NCBI GenBank assembly: GCA_947586055.1
Contig: CANPXL010000004.1
Span: 1-64,000 of the forward strand
Reading direction: 5' to 3'
DNA length: 64,000 nucleotides
Source of the DNA: an uncultured Acetatifactor sp.
GTDB taxonomy: Bacteria > Bacillota > Clostridia > Lachnospirales > Lachnospiraceae
Positions 6,259 to 15,080 of the stretch are shown piece after piece. The stretch's first letter is position 1. Each line of letters starts with the position of its first letter. Made by a program: the position numbers and the translations under genes. Below the pieces are notes generated by a model. It made no database searches. It saw nothing but the letters and a program-made list of their open reading frames with translations, and had not been told where the DNA came from.

Positions 6259-8562
6259 TCATTTCTCCCAATTTTCATCCAGAAACAGCTGTACCCTGTT
6301 GTCCAGAATCTCCACCGTCTCGTCCAGACTCCGCTGTCCATCAAAATACAGGGGAAGTTCCTCATAAAAGATATCCTCTATCTCAGACACCTTCCAGCTT
6401 GCCGGCCGGGCGTTCTCGATCAGGAATCGGGCTTCCTGTGCTTCCTCCCGCGTCAGAGCGGGGAACCTTTCATCTCCCGTCTCTCCCCGTTCCTTTCTTT
6501 CCATTGCCGTCTCAATGCTTTCTTCCAGCACGCTGAGCCGCACAGGCATTCTGGGCGGCTGGCCTCTGTTGCCGAGAATGCTATCCACAGTCAACAATCT
6601 CTGGTTCTCCTTTGACAGAAGAAACCGCAGGAATTCCTTCGCTCCCTCCTGCCTGTCCGAGTTTACGTTCATAAAAAACAACTCCGGCGCCACATAAATT
6701 CCGTTTCCTCTGGATCTGGGATATCCAATACAGGAGACCTTTCCCTGAAAAATGGTTTTCAGGCTTTCCGGGCCGCCGCCCCAGATCGTTCCCCAGTTTG
6801 GTTCCATAAAATTGTCCACGGCAAAGACCTTCCCTTCCGCCACGGCACTGCGCGCGGCTTCAAAGTCCGGGAATGTGTCAATGGTCACAGGATCCGCATA
6901 CTTTCCGGCAAATTCCAGAAACTCCCGAAACGGCTTTTCTTTCAAATGACTCTGCCCGGTCTCCCAGTCTATGAAATCTCTGTTGTCATTGTCATACAAA
7001 CCGTAATACATGACGATGCTGGTTCCGTCGTATCCCCACTGCAGAACTTCCACGCCGGAATTCCGTACCGTTTCCATCAGTTCCGGCAGGGTAAAGGATT
7101 TCCGTTCCCCCGTAAGGTCCCGGGAATACGACGTCAGTCTCAGCTTTCCCTCATAGGGAAGACCATACTGCACCCCGTTCATTCTTCCCATCTCCATCGC
7201 CGCCGGCCAGAAATCCTCTTCATCCTCCAGGACGCCATCCAGATTCTGCAGATATCCCTCCCTTGCCAGCGCAGGGATATCCATGTACAGATTGGATGCG
7301 CCGGACAGGAACAGATCCGGTCCGCGTCCCGCGGAAATTTCCATCTGCAGCCTGTCGTAAAATTCCTTTACAGCCGCCTGTATGTCCGCCGGTTCTTCTC
7401 CATAGGGATCATAAGGGTATTGTATTTTAACACTGTACTGTTCACTCGTTCTGTTGAATTTTCCGACGGCGAGATCAAGGGTATTGACAGGCCATGATGA
7501 CGCGATGATGATTTCCTGTTTTTCCGGCAGGGGCTCATGGTTCCCTTCAATACGCAGAAAAATCTCATCCGTACACAGGGAATGCAGAAGCAGACCTCCC
7601 TGATCCAAGGCGGTCATCTCAAACAGAATTGACATCGGATAATTCCGGTCCTGAAAGCGGCAGACCGTCTCAGGCTCCCCTTTTGTCACACGCCATAGAG
7701 TTCGATTATCCGCCAGATACAACACCCCGTCCGCATCATAGACTCCATGAAGGTTTCCCGCGTTTGCCCCTTCAAGGAGAACGTCTCCCTCGGGAAACGG
7801 CGCGTCGCCCTCCAAAGAAAAGACTCCCGTCCCGGAATCCTTTGCGCCGTACCAGAGAAGCCTGCCGCTCTCCGGTTCCTCCAGAATCCCGCTGATCTGT
7901 GCTCCCTCTCCCAGCTCTCTTTTCTCTTTCAGGTGAAACTGTGCGTCATATATGGAAACTGTGCCCTGCCCTTCAAAATGAAAGCCAATAACTTCCCCGG
8001 CAGAGGTCAGGAAAAATTCCCCGTTGGCCGAAAAATCCTCCCATTCCCCTTCATAACCGCCCTCTGAGACCCGCTCCATGCTCTCCATCCCCGGCTGCCA
8101 GCGCGCGAGATAATACGTACACGGATCGTTGCCGTCCACGCCTTCCGGATCTTTTCCCTGCGTCCCGCCGCGCATCAAAAGGATCAGACGCCCTTCCGCT
8201 TCCCCCAGAATGCTTACCGGAACATCCCCACCGGAATCGGCTTCCTCCGTTTCCCACTCCTGATAAGGAGGCTTCAGCAGCTGAATATAATTTTTTTGCA
8301 GAAAGGGTTCTTCCACAGTGGAAAAGCGGATCAAACGGTACAACGTATCCCCGCATAACCGTGAAACGTCCCCGGAAACAACGTATTCCTGTTCAAATAC
8401 CCCGGAAATGCCTGCGCTGTAGGGAAGGACCGTCTCCTGAAAGTGATAATAGAGTTGATCCGGATCCGCAGCGGTCTTCTGTCCCGCTTCCGTTCCGCAG
8501 GCTGTAAAAAGCGCCGCTGTAAGACCGCAGCATAACAGGCGGTTACATATTTTCATCCACAT
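6259..8562 (-). CDS. Lipoprotein with propeller-like N-terminal half and ABC-type solute-binding domain (paralogue A)
   Basis: Product of 767 residues. The signal peptide ends in the lipobox LFTAC (Cys22), so it is lipid-anchored on the outer face of the membrane. Residues about 40-340 are made of short beta-rich stretches with Asp/Gly turns, such as DADGVLYLADNRTLWRV, like a beta-propeller. From about 345 to the end it resembles family 1 extracellular solute-binding proteins (IIASSWPVNTLDLAVGKFN, GPDLFLSGASN, FFMNVNSDRQEGAKEFLRFL). It closes with a block shared by its two paralogues in this window: FDGQRSLDETVEIL, NRVQLFLDEN. The start overlaps the stop of paralogue B by 20 bp, so translation is coupled. 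No permease or ATPase gene is nearby; the ligand is unknown. Confidence 0.8.
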   Translation of the reverse strand: MWMKICNRLLCCGLTAALFTACGTEAGQKTAADPDQLYYHFQETVLPYSAGISGVFEQEYVVSGDVSRLCGDTLYRLIRFSTVEEPFLQKNYIQLLKPPYQEWETEEADSGGDVPVSILGEAEGRLILLMRGGTQGKDPEGVDGNDPCTYYLARWQPGMESMERVSEGGYEGEWEDFSANGEFFLTSAGEVIGFHFEGQGTVSIYDAQFHLKEKRELGEGAQISGILEEPESGRLLWYGAKDSGTGVFSLEGDAPFPEGDVLLEGANAGNLHGVYDADGVLYLADNRTLWRVTKGEPETVCRFQDRNYPMSILFEMTALDQGGLLLHSLCTDEIFLRIEGNHEPLPEKQEIIIASSWPVNTLDLAVGKFNRTSEQYSVKIQYPYDPYGEEPADIQAAVKEFYDRLQMEISAGRGPDLFLSGASNLYMDIPALAREGYLQNLDGVLEDEEDFWPAAMEMGRMNGVQYGLPYEGKLRLTSYSRDLTGERKSFTLPELMETVRNSGVEVLQWGYDGTSIVMYYGLYDNDNRDFIDWETGQSHLKEKPFREFLEFAGKYADPVTIDTFPDFEAARSAVAEGKVFAVDNFMEPNWGTIWGGGPESLKTIFQGKVSCIGYPRSRGNGIYVAPELFFMNVNSDRQEGAKEFLRFLLSKENQRLLTVDSILGNRGQPPRMPVRLSVLEESIETAMERKERGETGDERFPALTREEAQEARFLIENARPASWKVSEIEDIFYEELPLYFDGQRSLDETVEILDNRVQLFLDENWEK

Positions 8563-10885
8563 ACAGCTGTACCCTGTTCTGAATAATGTCTGTCACTTCG
8601 TCCAGAGATTTCTGGCCTTCAAAATACGCCGGCGCCTCTTCCATGACGATCGTGATTACCGGATTATTCCAATCCAAAAGCAGTCCGTTTTCAATGATAT
8701 TTCGGATAACGTCCGCTTCCTCCTGGCTTAACGTGTGAGCCGTATAAGTATAATTGTTGGGAAAGGAAATGTTATATGTCGATTTCGTCATATAATTTCC
8801 GAACTCATCTTTTATCGGGTTCCCGTTTTCGTCTACTTTATAATCTGCCAGCGCTTCTTCCAGCATGGCGTCAAGTTCGGATTTCACCACAGGGAATCCC
8901 ACCCTGCCGCCGTCATCTTTCTGTTTGGTGGAAAGATAGTTTTCCAGAAAAGCCCACGCTTCCTCCTTGTTGCGGGATTTCGCGCTGATGCCGAAGCTTT
9001 CGCTGGGCGCGATTGTTCCGACACCGACCCCGTCCGGACCCGGACAGCCAACAAATACCGGATTGGAAAACGGATCCGCGGCCATCTGCGGTCCGTAGAC
9101 ATCATACATGTCCGTACGGGCAAGCAGCAGCTCGCCGTCCCGTGCCATCTCCCGCCAGGATTTATCCGCGGACTGGGCTTCATACTTGTTCTGACCCTCC
9201 GCTGCCCTGGCGGAGAATTTCAGGATCTTTTGAAATTCCTCACTGTCAAATCGACATTTTCCGGTATCCGCGTCGATAAAGGAGTTTATCGTACATTGCA
9301 GGCAGTACAGCAGACAGGTCCTGGGAGAATACTCTCCAAGCAGGAACGCATCCGGATAAGCGTCCGCGAGGGCAATCACGTCGTCAATGGTCCAGCTGTC
9401 CTGATCTCCCAGCACGTCGCCGCTGCCTACATAAGTCTGCAGCTGCAGCACCGTGGGAAGAATCGCCAGCCTGCCGTTATGGGTACACTGCTGCAGCACA
9501 TTTTCAAACATATCTTCTCTGGAAAGAACCTCGCTCTTTTCAAGATAGGGCGTCAGATCCTCCAGCACTCCTTTTTCCACCAAGTTGCGCCAGTCCATGG
9601 AATACGTGTCAACATTCAGGATATCGGGGCAGTTTCCGGCTGCGATATCCGCCTGCATCCGGTTTATTCCATCCTGCAGCATATATTCGTCCTTTTGCAT
9701 ATAAGCCTTGATCGTAATATAACAGGTTTCGCTCTGGCTGTTGAAACGGCTGACAGCAGCCTCCAGCCCGGGGAAGCTGTTCATGACGCCAAGGATCAGT
9801 TCCGTCTTCTCTGCCTCTTTCGTCTCCCGCGGCCTGTCCGTGGCGCTCATCAGCACCAGCCCATAGTCCCCGCTTTCCCAGTCACTGTACGCCACAGCGA
9901 TCCGCCCGTCGGACAGGGCTCCGACGGACACCGACGGCTGCAGATAAGGGATCTGCGTCTCGATGAGTTTGAATAATGTGACATTCTTTTTGGTCTCTGG
10001 ATCATAGCGGTATACCCCCATGGAATCCACCGTCAGGAAATTTCCCTCCGGGTCGCAGCAAAGGCGCCCGCTGCCGAACGGTATGCCAGACATTCCGTTT
10101 TTCAGTACGGCATCCTCATAATCCACCGTATACAGGGTGGCGGGGTTACGGCCGTCCGTCACATAGACTCTGCCGTCCGCACCGCGCCCGAATCGGCAGG
10201 AGCTGACTGTGCTGTCCTGTATTTCATTGCTGTGGATGACGCCGGCAGGTGTTCCCTTTTCGTTAAAAAGATAGATCTCCCGGTCCGCCAGAACACAGGC
10301 TCTGTTCTGCGCGTCCACAGCCAGAGAATACTGGAATGAGATCTTCGGCTGCTGATACAGATCCGTAATGTCCTGTCGGTACACCTCCCTTTGGGAGGCA
10401 TCCCATTTTATCAGGAAGCGTTTTAGGATATAATCGTCTCTTTCTTCCCTCTTTTCTGTCTCGCCGCGGATCATATACAGACTGCCGTCTTCCCCCACGG
10501 TCCAGCAGTCCACATAGCCTGTGGGATAATCCGTCACGGATCCGTCCGTCAGGGACTGACAGCGCAGCATGTATCCGTTTTCCTCATCCGACACGATACA
10601 GTAAAGCCTGTCGTCTGTGATCTGTATGTCATACATGTTGTAGCTGTAATTGCCGCCTTCCGCCAGTTGAAATTCTTCCGGCTGGTAGAAAAGCCCTCCG
10701 TCTTCCGCAGTCACGCCGCCCTGTGCCTCCGCGGTTTTGACTGTCTGAGCGGAATCTTGCTTTTCCCATCCTCCGTTTTCCCTGCCGCAGGCCGCAGAAC
10801 CCAGAAGAAGCGTTCCACAGAGGAACCATGCGCCCAGCCTTCTGCCGAAATTGATATTCCGAAAAAACTTTGTTTGTCTGCTCAT
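8543..10885 (-). CDS. Lipoprotein with propeller-like N-terminal half and ABC-type solute-binding domain (paralogue B)
   Basis: Product of 780 residues, ATG with GGAGG 8 bases upstream. The signal peptide starts MSRQTKFF and ends at lipobox GSAAC (Cys33). The N-terminal half, to about residue 365, has repeated beta-hairpin and Asp/Gly turns (GEDGSLYMIRGE, GADGRVYVTDGRN, DPEGNFLTVDSMG), typical of a beta-propeller. The rest is solute-binding-protein-like (LILGVMNSFPGLEAAVSRFN, DIAAGNCPDILNVD, EEAWAFLENYL) and ends with FEGQKSLDEV and NRVQLYVDEN. First gene of a two-gene operon controlled by the promoter at 10927-10954 and the four 11-bp repeats at 10969-11012. It lacks partner transport genes, so it may bind or sense rather than feed an importer; that is inference. 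Confidence 0.82.
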   Translation of the reverse strand: MSRQTKFFRNINFGRRLGAWFLCGTLLLGSAACGRENGGWEKQDSAQTVKTAEAQGGVTAEDGGLFYQPEEFQLAEGGNYSYNMYDIQITDDRLYCIVSDEENGYMLRCQSLTDGSVTDYPTGYVDCWTVGEDGSLYMIRGETEKREERDDYILKRFLIKWDASQREVYRQDITDLYQQPKISFQYSLAVDAQNRACVLADREIYLFNEKGTPAGVIHSNEIQDSTVSSCRFGRGADGRVYVTDGRNPATLYTVDYEDAVLKNGMSGIPFGSGRLCCDPEGNFLTVDSMGVYRYDPETKKNVTLFKLIETQIPYLQPSVSVGALSDGRIAVAYSDWESGDYGLVLMSATDRPRETKEAEKTELILGVMNSFPGLEAAVSRFNSQSETCYITIKAYMQKDEYMLQDGINRMQADIAAGNCPDILNVDTYSMDWRNLVEKGVLEDLTPYLEKSEVLSREDMFENVLQQCTHNGRLAILPTVLQLQTYVGSGDVLGDQDSWTIDDVIALADAYPDAFLLGEYSPRTCLLYCLQCTINSFIDADTGKCRFDSEEFQKILKFSARAAEGQNKYEAQSADKSWREMARDGELLLARTDMYDVYGPQMAADPFSNPVFVGCPGPDGVGVGTIAPSESFGISAKSRNKEEAWAFLENYLSTKQKDDGGRVGFPVVKSELDAMLEEALADYKVDENGNPIKDEFGNYMTKSTYNISFPNNYTYTAHTLSQEEADVIRNIIENGLLLDWNNPVITIVMEEAPAYFEGQKSLDEVTDIIQNRVQLYVDENM

Positions 10886-10926
10886 TGTTCTTCCCTCCCA
10901 TCCAGGGTTTTCATATCCCTAAAAAT

Positions 10927-10954
10927 ATTGTAACATCCGCCTGCCCGATATCAA
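10927..10954 (-). promoter_or_regulatory. Extended -10 promoter of the lipoprotein operon
   Basis: Minus strand: -35 TTGATA (10954-10949), 16-bp spacer, -10 TACAAT (10932-10927) preceded by TGT (extended -10). The same elements with the same spacing occur at 38290-38317 before paralogue C. Confidence 0.75.
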
Positions 10955-10968
10955 TATGCCCCGGCCAA

Positions 10969-11012
10969 AAACCCATTAAGAACCCCTTAAGATTCCTTTA
11001 ACGATCCTTTAA
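10969..11012 (-). promoter_or_regulatory. Four tandem 11-bp direct repeats, probable response-regulator binding site
   Basis: Minus strand, head to tail: TTAAAGGATCG, TTAAAGGAATC, TTAAGGGGTTC, TTAATGGGTTT. The period is exactly 11 bp, one helical turn, and the last unit ends 14 bp before the -35. OmpR/PhoB-family regulators typically bind such direct repeats as tandem dimers just upstream of -35. The arrangement is duplicated at 38332-38375 with the same period and same distance to the promoter. Confidence 0.7.
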
Positions 11013-11047
11013 ACGGAAAACTCCCCGGAAAAAGAGAAAAAGAAAGT

Positions 11048-11083
11048 AAAAAAACAGAGGATATCCGAAAGGGATATCCTCTG
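11048..11083 (-). terminator. Rho-independent terminator after the cytidylate-kinase-like gene
   Basis: Stem CAGAGGATATCC/GGATATCCTCTG (11055-11066 with 11072-11083), 5-base loop, followed on the minus strand by seven T (11054-11048). It separates this gene from the lipoprotein operon promoter. Confidence 0.9.
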
Positions 11084-11100
11084 AGAGACAATAAATAAAT

Positions 11101-11736
11101 TCAGCCGTTTTGTCCGTTTTGTTTTTCAAAATCCTCCACATACTGTACGATCAGCTTCACGGTTCCCTCAACGCCCAGAACGCTGCTGTTGATGCACAGG
11201 TCATAGCTGTCCGCGCGGCCCCATTTCTTGGAGGAATAATAATTGTAATAGCTCTGCCGCTGCTTATCCTTTTTGATGATCATGTCCCTGGCTTTGGACT
11301 CCGTGAGACTGTATTTTTCCATGATGCGTTTTACCTTCGTCTCCTCGTCGCCGTAGATAAACAGATGCAGTACATTCGGATACCCCGCAAGCGCATAATC
11401 CGCGCACCGGCCCACGATAACGCAGGGCCCCTCGGAAGCGATCTTCTTGATGGTGTCAAACTGCGCCAGAAACACCTTGTGACTGATCGGCATATCCACA
11501 AAAGAGGACGTGTTGTAGCCGAAGGAATAGGTGTCCATGACCAGATTGTAAAGGAAGGAGTTTGTGGGTCTCTCGTCGTGGTTCTGGATCATCTCCTCGC
11601 AGAAGCCGCTTTCCTTTGCCGCGCGGGTGAGAAGCTCCTTGTCATAGCATTTGATGCCGAAATACTCCGCCAGCTTTTCGCCGATCTCACGTCCTGCGGA
11701 CCCGAACTGACGTCCAATTGTGATCACTGTATTCAT
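11101..11736 (-). CDS. Cytidylate-kinase-like family protein
   Basis: Product of 211 residues from the ATG at 11736, preceded by GAGGGTGG. The N-terminal strand and P-loop region, MNTVITIGRQFGSAGREIG, mark the cytidylate-kinase-like AAA family rather than true Cmk, which is encoded separately at 61236. Other family signs are GIKCYDKELLTRAAKESG, ASEGPCVIVGRCADY and ESKARDMIIKKDKQR with YNYYSSKKWG. It probably phosphorylates a nucleotide or related small molecule, but the substrate is not known for this family. Its promoter lies at 11823-11851 with a palindrome in the leader. The last 16 bases of the gene recur at 38385-38400, next to the duplicated lipoprotein promoter. Confidence 0.85.
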   Translation of the reverse strand: MNTVITIGRQFGSAGREIGEKLAEYFGIKCYDKELLTRAAKESGFCEEMIQNHDERPTNSFLYNLVMDTYSFGYNTSSFVDMPISHKVFLAQFDTIKKIASEGPCVIVGRCADYALAGYPNVLHLFIYGDEETKVKRIMEKYSLTESKARDMIIKKDKQRQSYYNYYSSKKWGRADSYDLCINSSVLGVEGTVKLIVQYVEDFEKQNGQNG

Positions 11737-11778
11737 AGGCCACCCTCTCTTTCTTTTTCCTGTCATTCTTTTTTTCTG

Positions 11779-11815
11779 TCATAAAAGTATTGTCTGGAAA
11801 TTTTCACTTTTATGA
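11779..11815 (-). promoter_or_regulatory. Inverted repeat at the predicted transcription start of the kinase-like gene
   Basis: Perfect 10-bp arms TCATAAAAGT (11779-11788) and ACTTTTATGA (11806-11815) with a 17-base loop. It begins about 8 bases after the -10 box, so it may be an operator or a 5' stem-loop. No T-run follows, so it is not an ordinary terminator. Confidence 0.45.
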
Positions 11816-11822
11816 TAGGAAC

Positions 11823-11851
11823 ATTATACAACAATTTGAGTTTTTAGACAA
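11823..11851 (-). promoter_or_regulatory. Sigma-A-type promoter for the cytidylate-kinase-like gene
   Basis: Minus strand: -35 TTGTCT (11851-11846), 17-bp spacer, perfect -10 TATAAT (11828-11823). The -35 overlaps the end of rluD. Confidence 0.7.
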
Positions 11852-12770
11852 CACAATTCGTTCTCATTTTTCGCAAAAGTTCCAAAAAATAAGCCGGAAG
11901 CGGCGCGTCCACCTCCACATATTCTCCCGTGGAGGGATGAATAAAGCCCAGAGTCCTGGCGTGAAGAGTCTGTCCCTGCAGGCGGAAGGGGCATTTCCCG
12001 TTTCCGTACACCTCGTCCCCCAGCAGAGGATGCCCCAGAGACGCCAAATGCACCCGGATCTGATGGGTACGCCCCGTCTCGAGCCGGCATTCCAGAAAGG
12101 TATATTTGTCAAAGCGCTCCAATACCTGATAATGGGTCACCGCACGCTTGCCGTTCCGTTCGTTCACGGCCATTTTTTTCCGGTCCGCGGGATGTCTGCC
12201 GATGGGCCTGTCAACGACGCCCTCGTCCTCCTTCAGCGCCCCGCAGCAGATGGCCTGATATCGCCTTGTGACGGAATGCTCCTTCAGCTGCTGGGCGATG
12301 ATCCTGTGGGCGCGGTCATTCTTGCAGGCAATGACGGATCCGGTGGTGTCCCGGTCGATCCTGTGCACGATTCCGGGCCGCAAGACCCCGTTGATACCGG
12401 ACAGCTCGCCGCCGCAGTGATACAGAAGCGCGTTGACCAGTGTGCCGCTGTAGTGGCCTGCGGCGGGGTGGACGACCATGCCTTTCGGCTTGTTCACCAC
12501 GATCACGTCGCTGTCCTCATAGAGAATGTCAAGGGGGATATTTTCGGGAAGAATATCCGGCTCCTGCGCCGCAGGAAGAGAAAAAACCACCCTGTCGTCC
12601 GCCTTCAGGCGAAAGCTCCCCCTGACGGGCCGGCCGTTTACGGTGACCTGTCCCTCCTTCACCATCTTCTGGATATAGGACCGGGACAGCGTATCCATGA
12701 GATACGCAAGACATTTGTCCACGCGCTCATCCTCCAGTTCCTCCGTGATCTCAAAGCAAAATTCTTCCAT
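11844..12770 (-). CDS. rluD: RluA/RluD-family 23S rRNA pseudouridine synthase
   Basis: Product of 308 residues. An S4-type RNA-binding region comes first (RVDKCLAYLMDTLSRSYIQKMVKEG), followed by the catalytic domain with HRIDRDTTGSVI, where the Asp is the nucleophile, and then GRTHQIRVHLASLGHPLLGD. It converts specific uridines of large-subunit rRNA to pseudouridine. The start codon directly follows the lspA stop (TAGATG), the usual lspA-rluD pairing in Firmicutes. Whether it is strictly RluD (positions 1911/1915/1917) cannot be told from sequence alone. Confidence 0.93.
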   Translation of the reverse strand: MEEFCFEITEELEDERVDKCLAYLMDTLSRSYIQKMVKEGQVTVNGRPVRGSFRLKADDRVVFSLPAAQEPDILPENIPLDILYEDSDVIVVNKPKGMVVHPAAGHYSGTLVNALLYHCGGELSGINGVLRPGIVHRIDRDTTGSVIACKNDRAHRIIAQQLKEHSVTRRYQAICCGALKEDEGVVDRPIGRHPADRKKMAVNERNGKRAVTHYQVLERFDKYTFLECRLETGRTHQIRVHLASLGHPLLGDEVYGNGKCPFRLQGQTLHARTLGFIHPSTGEYVEVDAPLPAYFLELLRKMRTNCVV

Positions 12771-13298
12771 CTACTTCATCTCCCGGTATCTCTTCTGCTT
12801 GAAATTTAAAAATTCAAGGTCACTTTCCCTGTAATAGAAAAGGAACAGGAAGAACAGCAGGAACGTACATACCACAATATAACAATCCGCAACGTTAAAG
12901 ATGGGGAAATCAATCAGGACGAAATAGATAAAATCCACAACATAGTCGAACCGGAACCGGTCGATCATATTGCCGAGACCACCGGCGACAATAGCGGAAA
13001 GCGCAATGTGGACCACATAGAATTTCTTCGTCTGGGGCAGTTTGAACAGGAAAAACAGGATCACGGCCAGAAAGACAAAGCCCACAAACAGAATAAAAAA
13101 TTTCTGGTTGCGCAGCATGCCGAAGGCGGAGCCGGGATTCTCAAGGTACTGCAGCTGCAGCACGCCGTCCCATAAAACGACGGCGGGCTGATCCTTCAGA
13201 TTGACGATGGCAAGATGCTTGGTGAACTGATCAAGGAACAGAAGAACCAGCATCACCATAAGATCCGTTAAAAGCAGAACTGTCTTTTTCTTACGCAT
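12771..13298 (-). CDS. lspA: Lipoprotein signal peptidase (signal peptidase II)
   Basis: Product of 175 residues from the ATG at 13298, which overlaps the aroB stop by 8 bp and has AGAGG 6 bases upstream. Four membrane segments. Conserved blocks: DQFTKHLAI, ENPGSAFG, the catalytic Asp in GLGNMIDRFRFDYVVDFIYF and the second in FNVADCYIV. It cleaves the signal peptide of lipidated prolipoproteins ahead of Cys, so it would process the lipoproteins at 6-11 kb and 36-38 kb and the carboxypeptidase at 17.9 kb. Confidence 0.95.
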   Translation of the reverse strand: MRKKKTVLLLTDLMVMLVLLFLDQFTKHLAIVNLKDQPAVVLWDGVLQLQYLENPGSAFGMLRNQKFFILFVGFVFLAVILFFLFKLPQTKKFYVVHIALSAIVAGGLGNMIDRFRFDYVVDFIYFVLIDFPIFNVADCYIVVCTFLLFFLFLFYYRESDLEFLNFKQKRYREMK

Positions 13299-14430
13299 TG
13301 GCATCCTCTTCTCCAAAATAAATTTCGTTGACCGCGTCCAGAATCTCCTGGTCCGTAACGGTCGTGTCGATCACTGCCCTGCCGATCTTCTTCAGCAGCA
13401 CAAATTTAATATGTCCGGCCTCCCTTTTTTTGTCCGACCATGTCAGGCGCAGAATTTCGTCGGGATCGATATCATCGACGGAAATAGGAAGCCGAAAAGG
13501 CACGAACATATCCCTGATTTCGTAATATTCCTCCATGGAGAGCATCTTGCGCTTCCAGGAGATATAGGCGGCGGCAACCGCCCCCAGGGCGACGCATTCC
13601 CCGTGGAACAGCTCAAAGTTCTTTGCCTTTTCAATCGCGTGTCCGATGGTATGTCCAAAGTTTAAAAGCGCCCGCTCTCCCTGCTCCGTGGGATCCTTTT
13701 CCACCACAAGCTTCTTTACCGTACAGCTTCGTTTCAGCATCTCCTGAAGGATCGCCGGATCTCTGTCGCAGATCTCATACATATTTTCGATGAGCCACTG
13801 GTAAAGCAGCTCGTCGCGGATCAGGCCGTGCTTCATCACCTCCGCAAAGCCGGAGAAGAACTGCCTGTCGTCCAGCGTCTTTAAGACGGCCAGGTTCATA
13901 TAGACCAGCTTCGGCATCTTAAAGGCGCCGACCATGTTCTTATAGCCATCGAAATCCACCCCGGTCTTGCCGCCGATGCTGCTGTCCGCCTGCGCGAGAA
14001 GCGTGGTGGGGACCTGAACGAAATCCACGCCCCGCAGATAGGTGGCTGCCACATAGCCCGTGACGTCTCCCACAACGCCGCCCCCCAGCGCCACAAGAAG
14101 GTCCTTGCGGTCAAAGCCCTCCTGGATCAGAAACACATAAATCTGCTTTACGGTGTCTAAATTCTTGTTCGGCTCCCCGGCGGGAAAGGCATATTTTACG
14201 GCCTTTCTGCATTTCCCCTGAAGCAGTTCCAGCGCCTGTCCCCCGTAGAGCGCGTCCACGTTGGAATCGGTCACGATACAGACACGCCGGGAGATCAGGC
14301 CGTCCGGCCGTCTCTCCTCCGGCTTCGCGCCCAGCGCCTGCAGTTCCGGCACAAGATCGTCAAAGGATTCCGTGAAGACAATATCGTAACAGGGCTTTTT
14401 CTGATAATAGATCGGCAGTCTCTCCGACAT
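13291..14430 (-). CDS. aroB: 3-dehydroquinate synthase
   Basis: Product of 379 residues, second step of the shikimate pathway (DAHP to 3-dehydroquinate, NAD and a divalent metal). Seen: the NAD-binding stretch GGGVVGDVTGYVAATYLRG, the tight PTTLLAQADSSIGGKTG motif, metal-binding LNFGHTIGHAIEK and HGECVALG. It sits between sepF and lspA, and shares a short overlap with lspA. No other aro gene is in the window. Confidence 0.95.
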   Translation of the reverse strand: MSERLPIYYQKKPCYDIVFTESFDDLVPELQALGAKPEERRPDGLISRRVCIVTDSNVDALYGGQALELLQGKCRKAVKYAFPAGEPNKNLDTVKQIYVFLIQEGFDRKDLLVALGGGVVGDVTGYVAATYLRGVDFVQVPTTLLAQADSSIGGKTGVDFDGYKNMVGAFKMPKLVYMNLAVLKTLDDRQFFSGFAEVMKHGLIRDELLYQWLIENMYEICDRDPAILQEMLKRSCTVKKLVVEKDPTEQGERALLNFGHTIGHAIEKAKNFELFHGECVALGAVAAAYISWKRKMLSMEEYYEIRDMFVPFRLPISVDDIDPDEILRLTWSDKKREAGHIKFVLLKKIGRAVIDTTVTDQEILDAVNEIYFGEEDANA

Positions 14431-14485
14431 TTTTCTTTTCCTTTCCTCTCCGCCGGATACCCGGCGTTTCTACCGTAACGTCAAA

Positions 14486-14507
14486 GGAGCCCGTTTGTAC
14501 GGGCTCC
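14486..14507 (-). terminator. Stem-loop between sepF and aroB, weak terminator or processing site
   Basis: Perfect 8-bp stem GGAGCCCG/CGGGCTCC (14486-14493 with 14500-14507) with a 6-base loop. On the minus strand only TTTGACG follows, so termination would be partial at best. Confidence 0.45.
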
Positions 14508-14528
14508 ACCGCTGTCAGTTCCGCTATG

Positions 14529-15050
14529 TCAGTTGCCGCCTAACGGCATTTCAAAAGAGCCGCCGAAAATATCCTGAAAATCACCGGATACATCCACGCT
14601 GGAGGGCGTGATGATAAAGATGTAATGCGAAATTTTCTGAAGATTTCCGGAAATTGCAAAACAGGAACCGCTGGTAAAATCAATGATCCGCTGCGCGATG
14701 TCCACGTCCAGTCCCTCCAGGTTCAGAACCACGGTACGGTTTGCCAGCAGCGTTTCCGTAATCTCCCTCGCATCCTCCACGGAAGTGGGCTTTATCACAC
14801 ACACCTCCATTCCCGAGCTGTTCGTCATACGCCGGGAGGAAGACTGCTTGATCGGCGTGATCTTACCGGCCGGCTGAAGCTTTCTGGCAGGCGCTTCCTC
14901 ATAATCGTCGTTCTTCTGTTTGGATGCGGAAGACTTTCTCGGCGAAGCGGCGGGTTCCTCCTCATCGTCCAGATAATCGTCGTCGTAATAATCGTCCTCT
15001 TCCTCGCCGTTCAGCTTCATGTAGTTTAAAAACTTGTCCATTACTCCCAT
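14529..15050 (-). CDS. sepF: Cell division protein SepF
   Basis: Product of 173 residues. The N-terminal membrane-binding helix is MGVMDKFLNYMKLN; an acidic and Ser/Pro-rich linker follows (residues 15-75); the C-terminal SepF fold starts around EVCVIKPTSVEDAREITETL and contains LEGLDVDIAQRIIDFTSG and FIITPSSVDVSG. SepF bundles FtsZ and anchors it to the membrane at the division site. It lies downstream of yggS and the HlyD-like gene, the usual ylm order. Confidence 0.95.
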   Translation of the reverse strand: MGVMDKFLNYMKLNGEEEDDYYDDDYLDDEEEPAASPRKSSASKQKNDDYEEAPARKLQPAGKITPIKQSSSRRMTNSSGMEVCVIKPTSVEDAREITETLLANRTVVLNLEGLDVDIAQRIIDFTSGSCFAISGNLQKISHYIFIITPSSVDVSGDFQDIFGGSFEMPLGGN

Positions 15051-15080
15051 GCTTCTACCATACCTTTCTGACTCTCCGAT

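Noticed and set aside
11101..11736. Assignment of this gene as cmk
   Set aside because: The P-loop region differs from true cytidylate kinase, and a clear cmk is present at 61236-61904.
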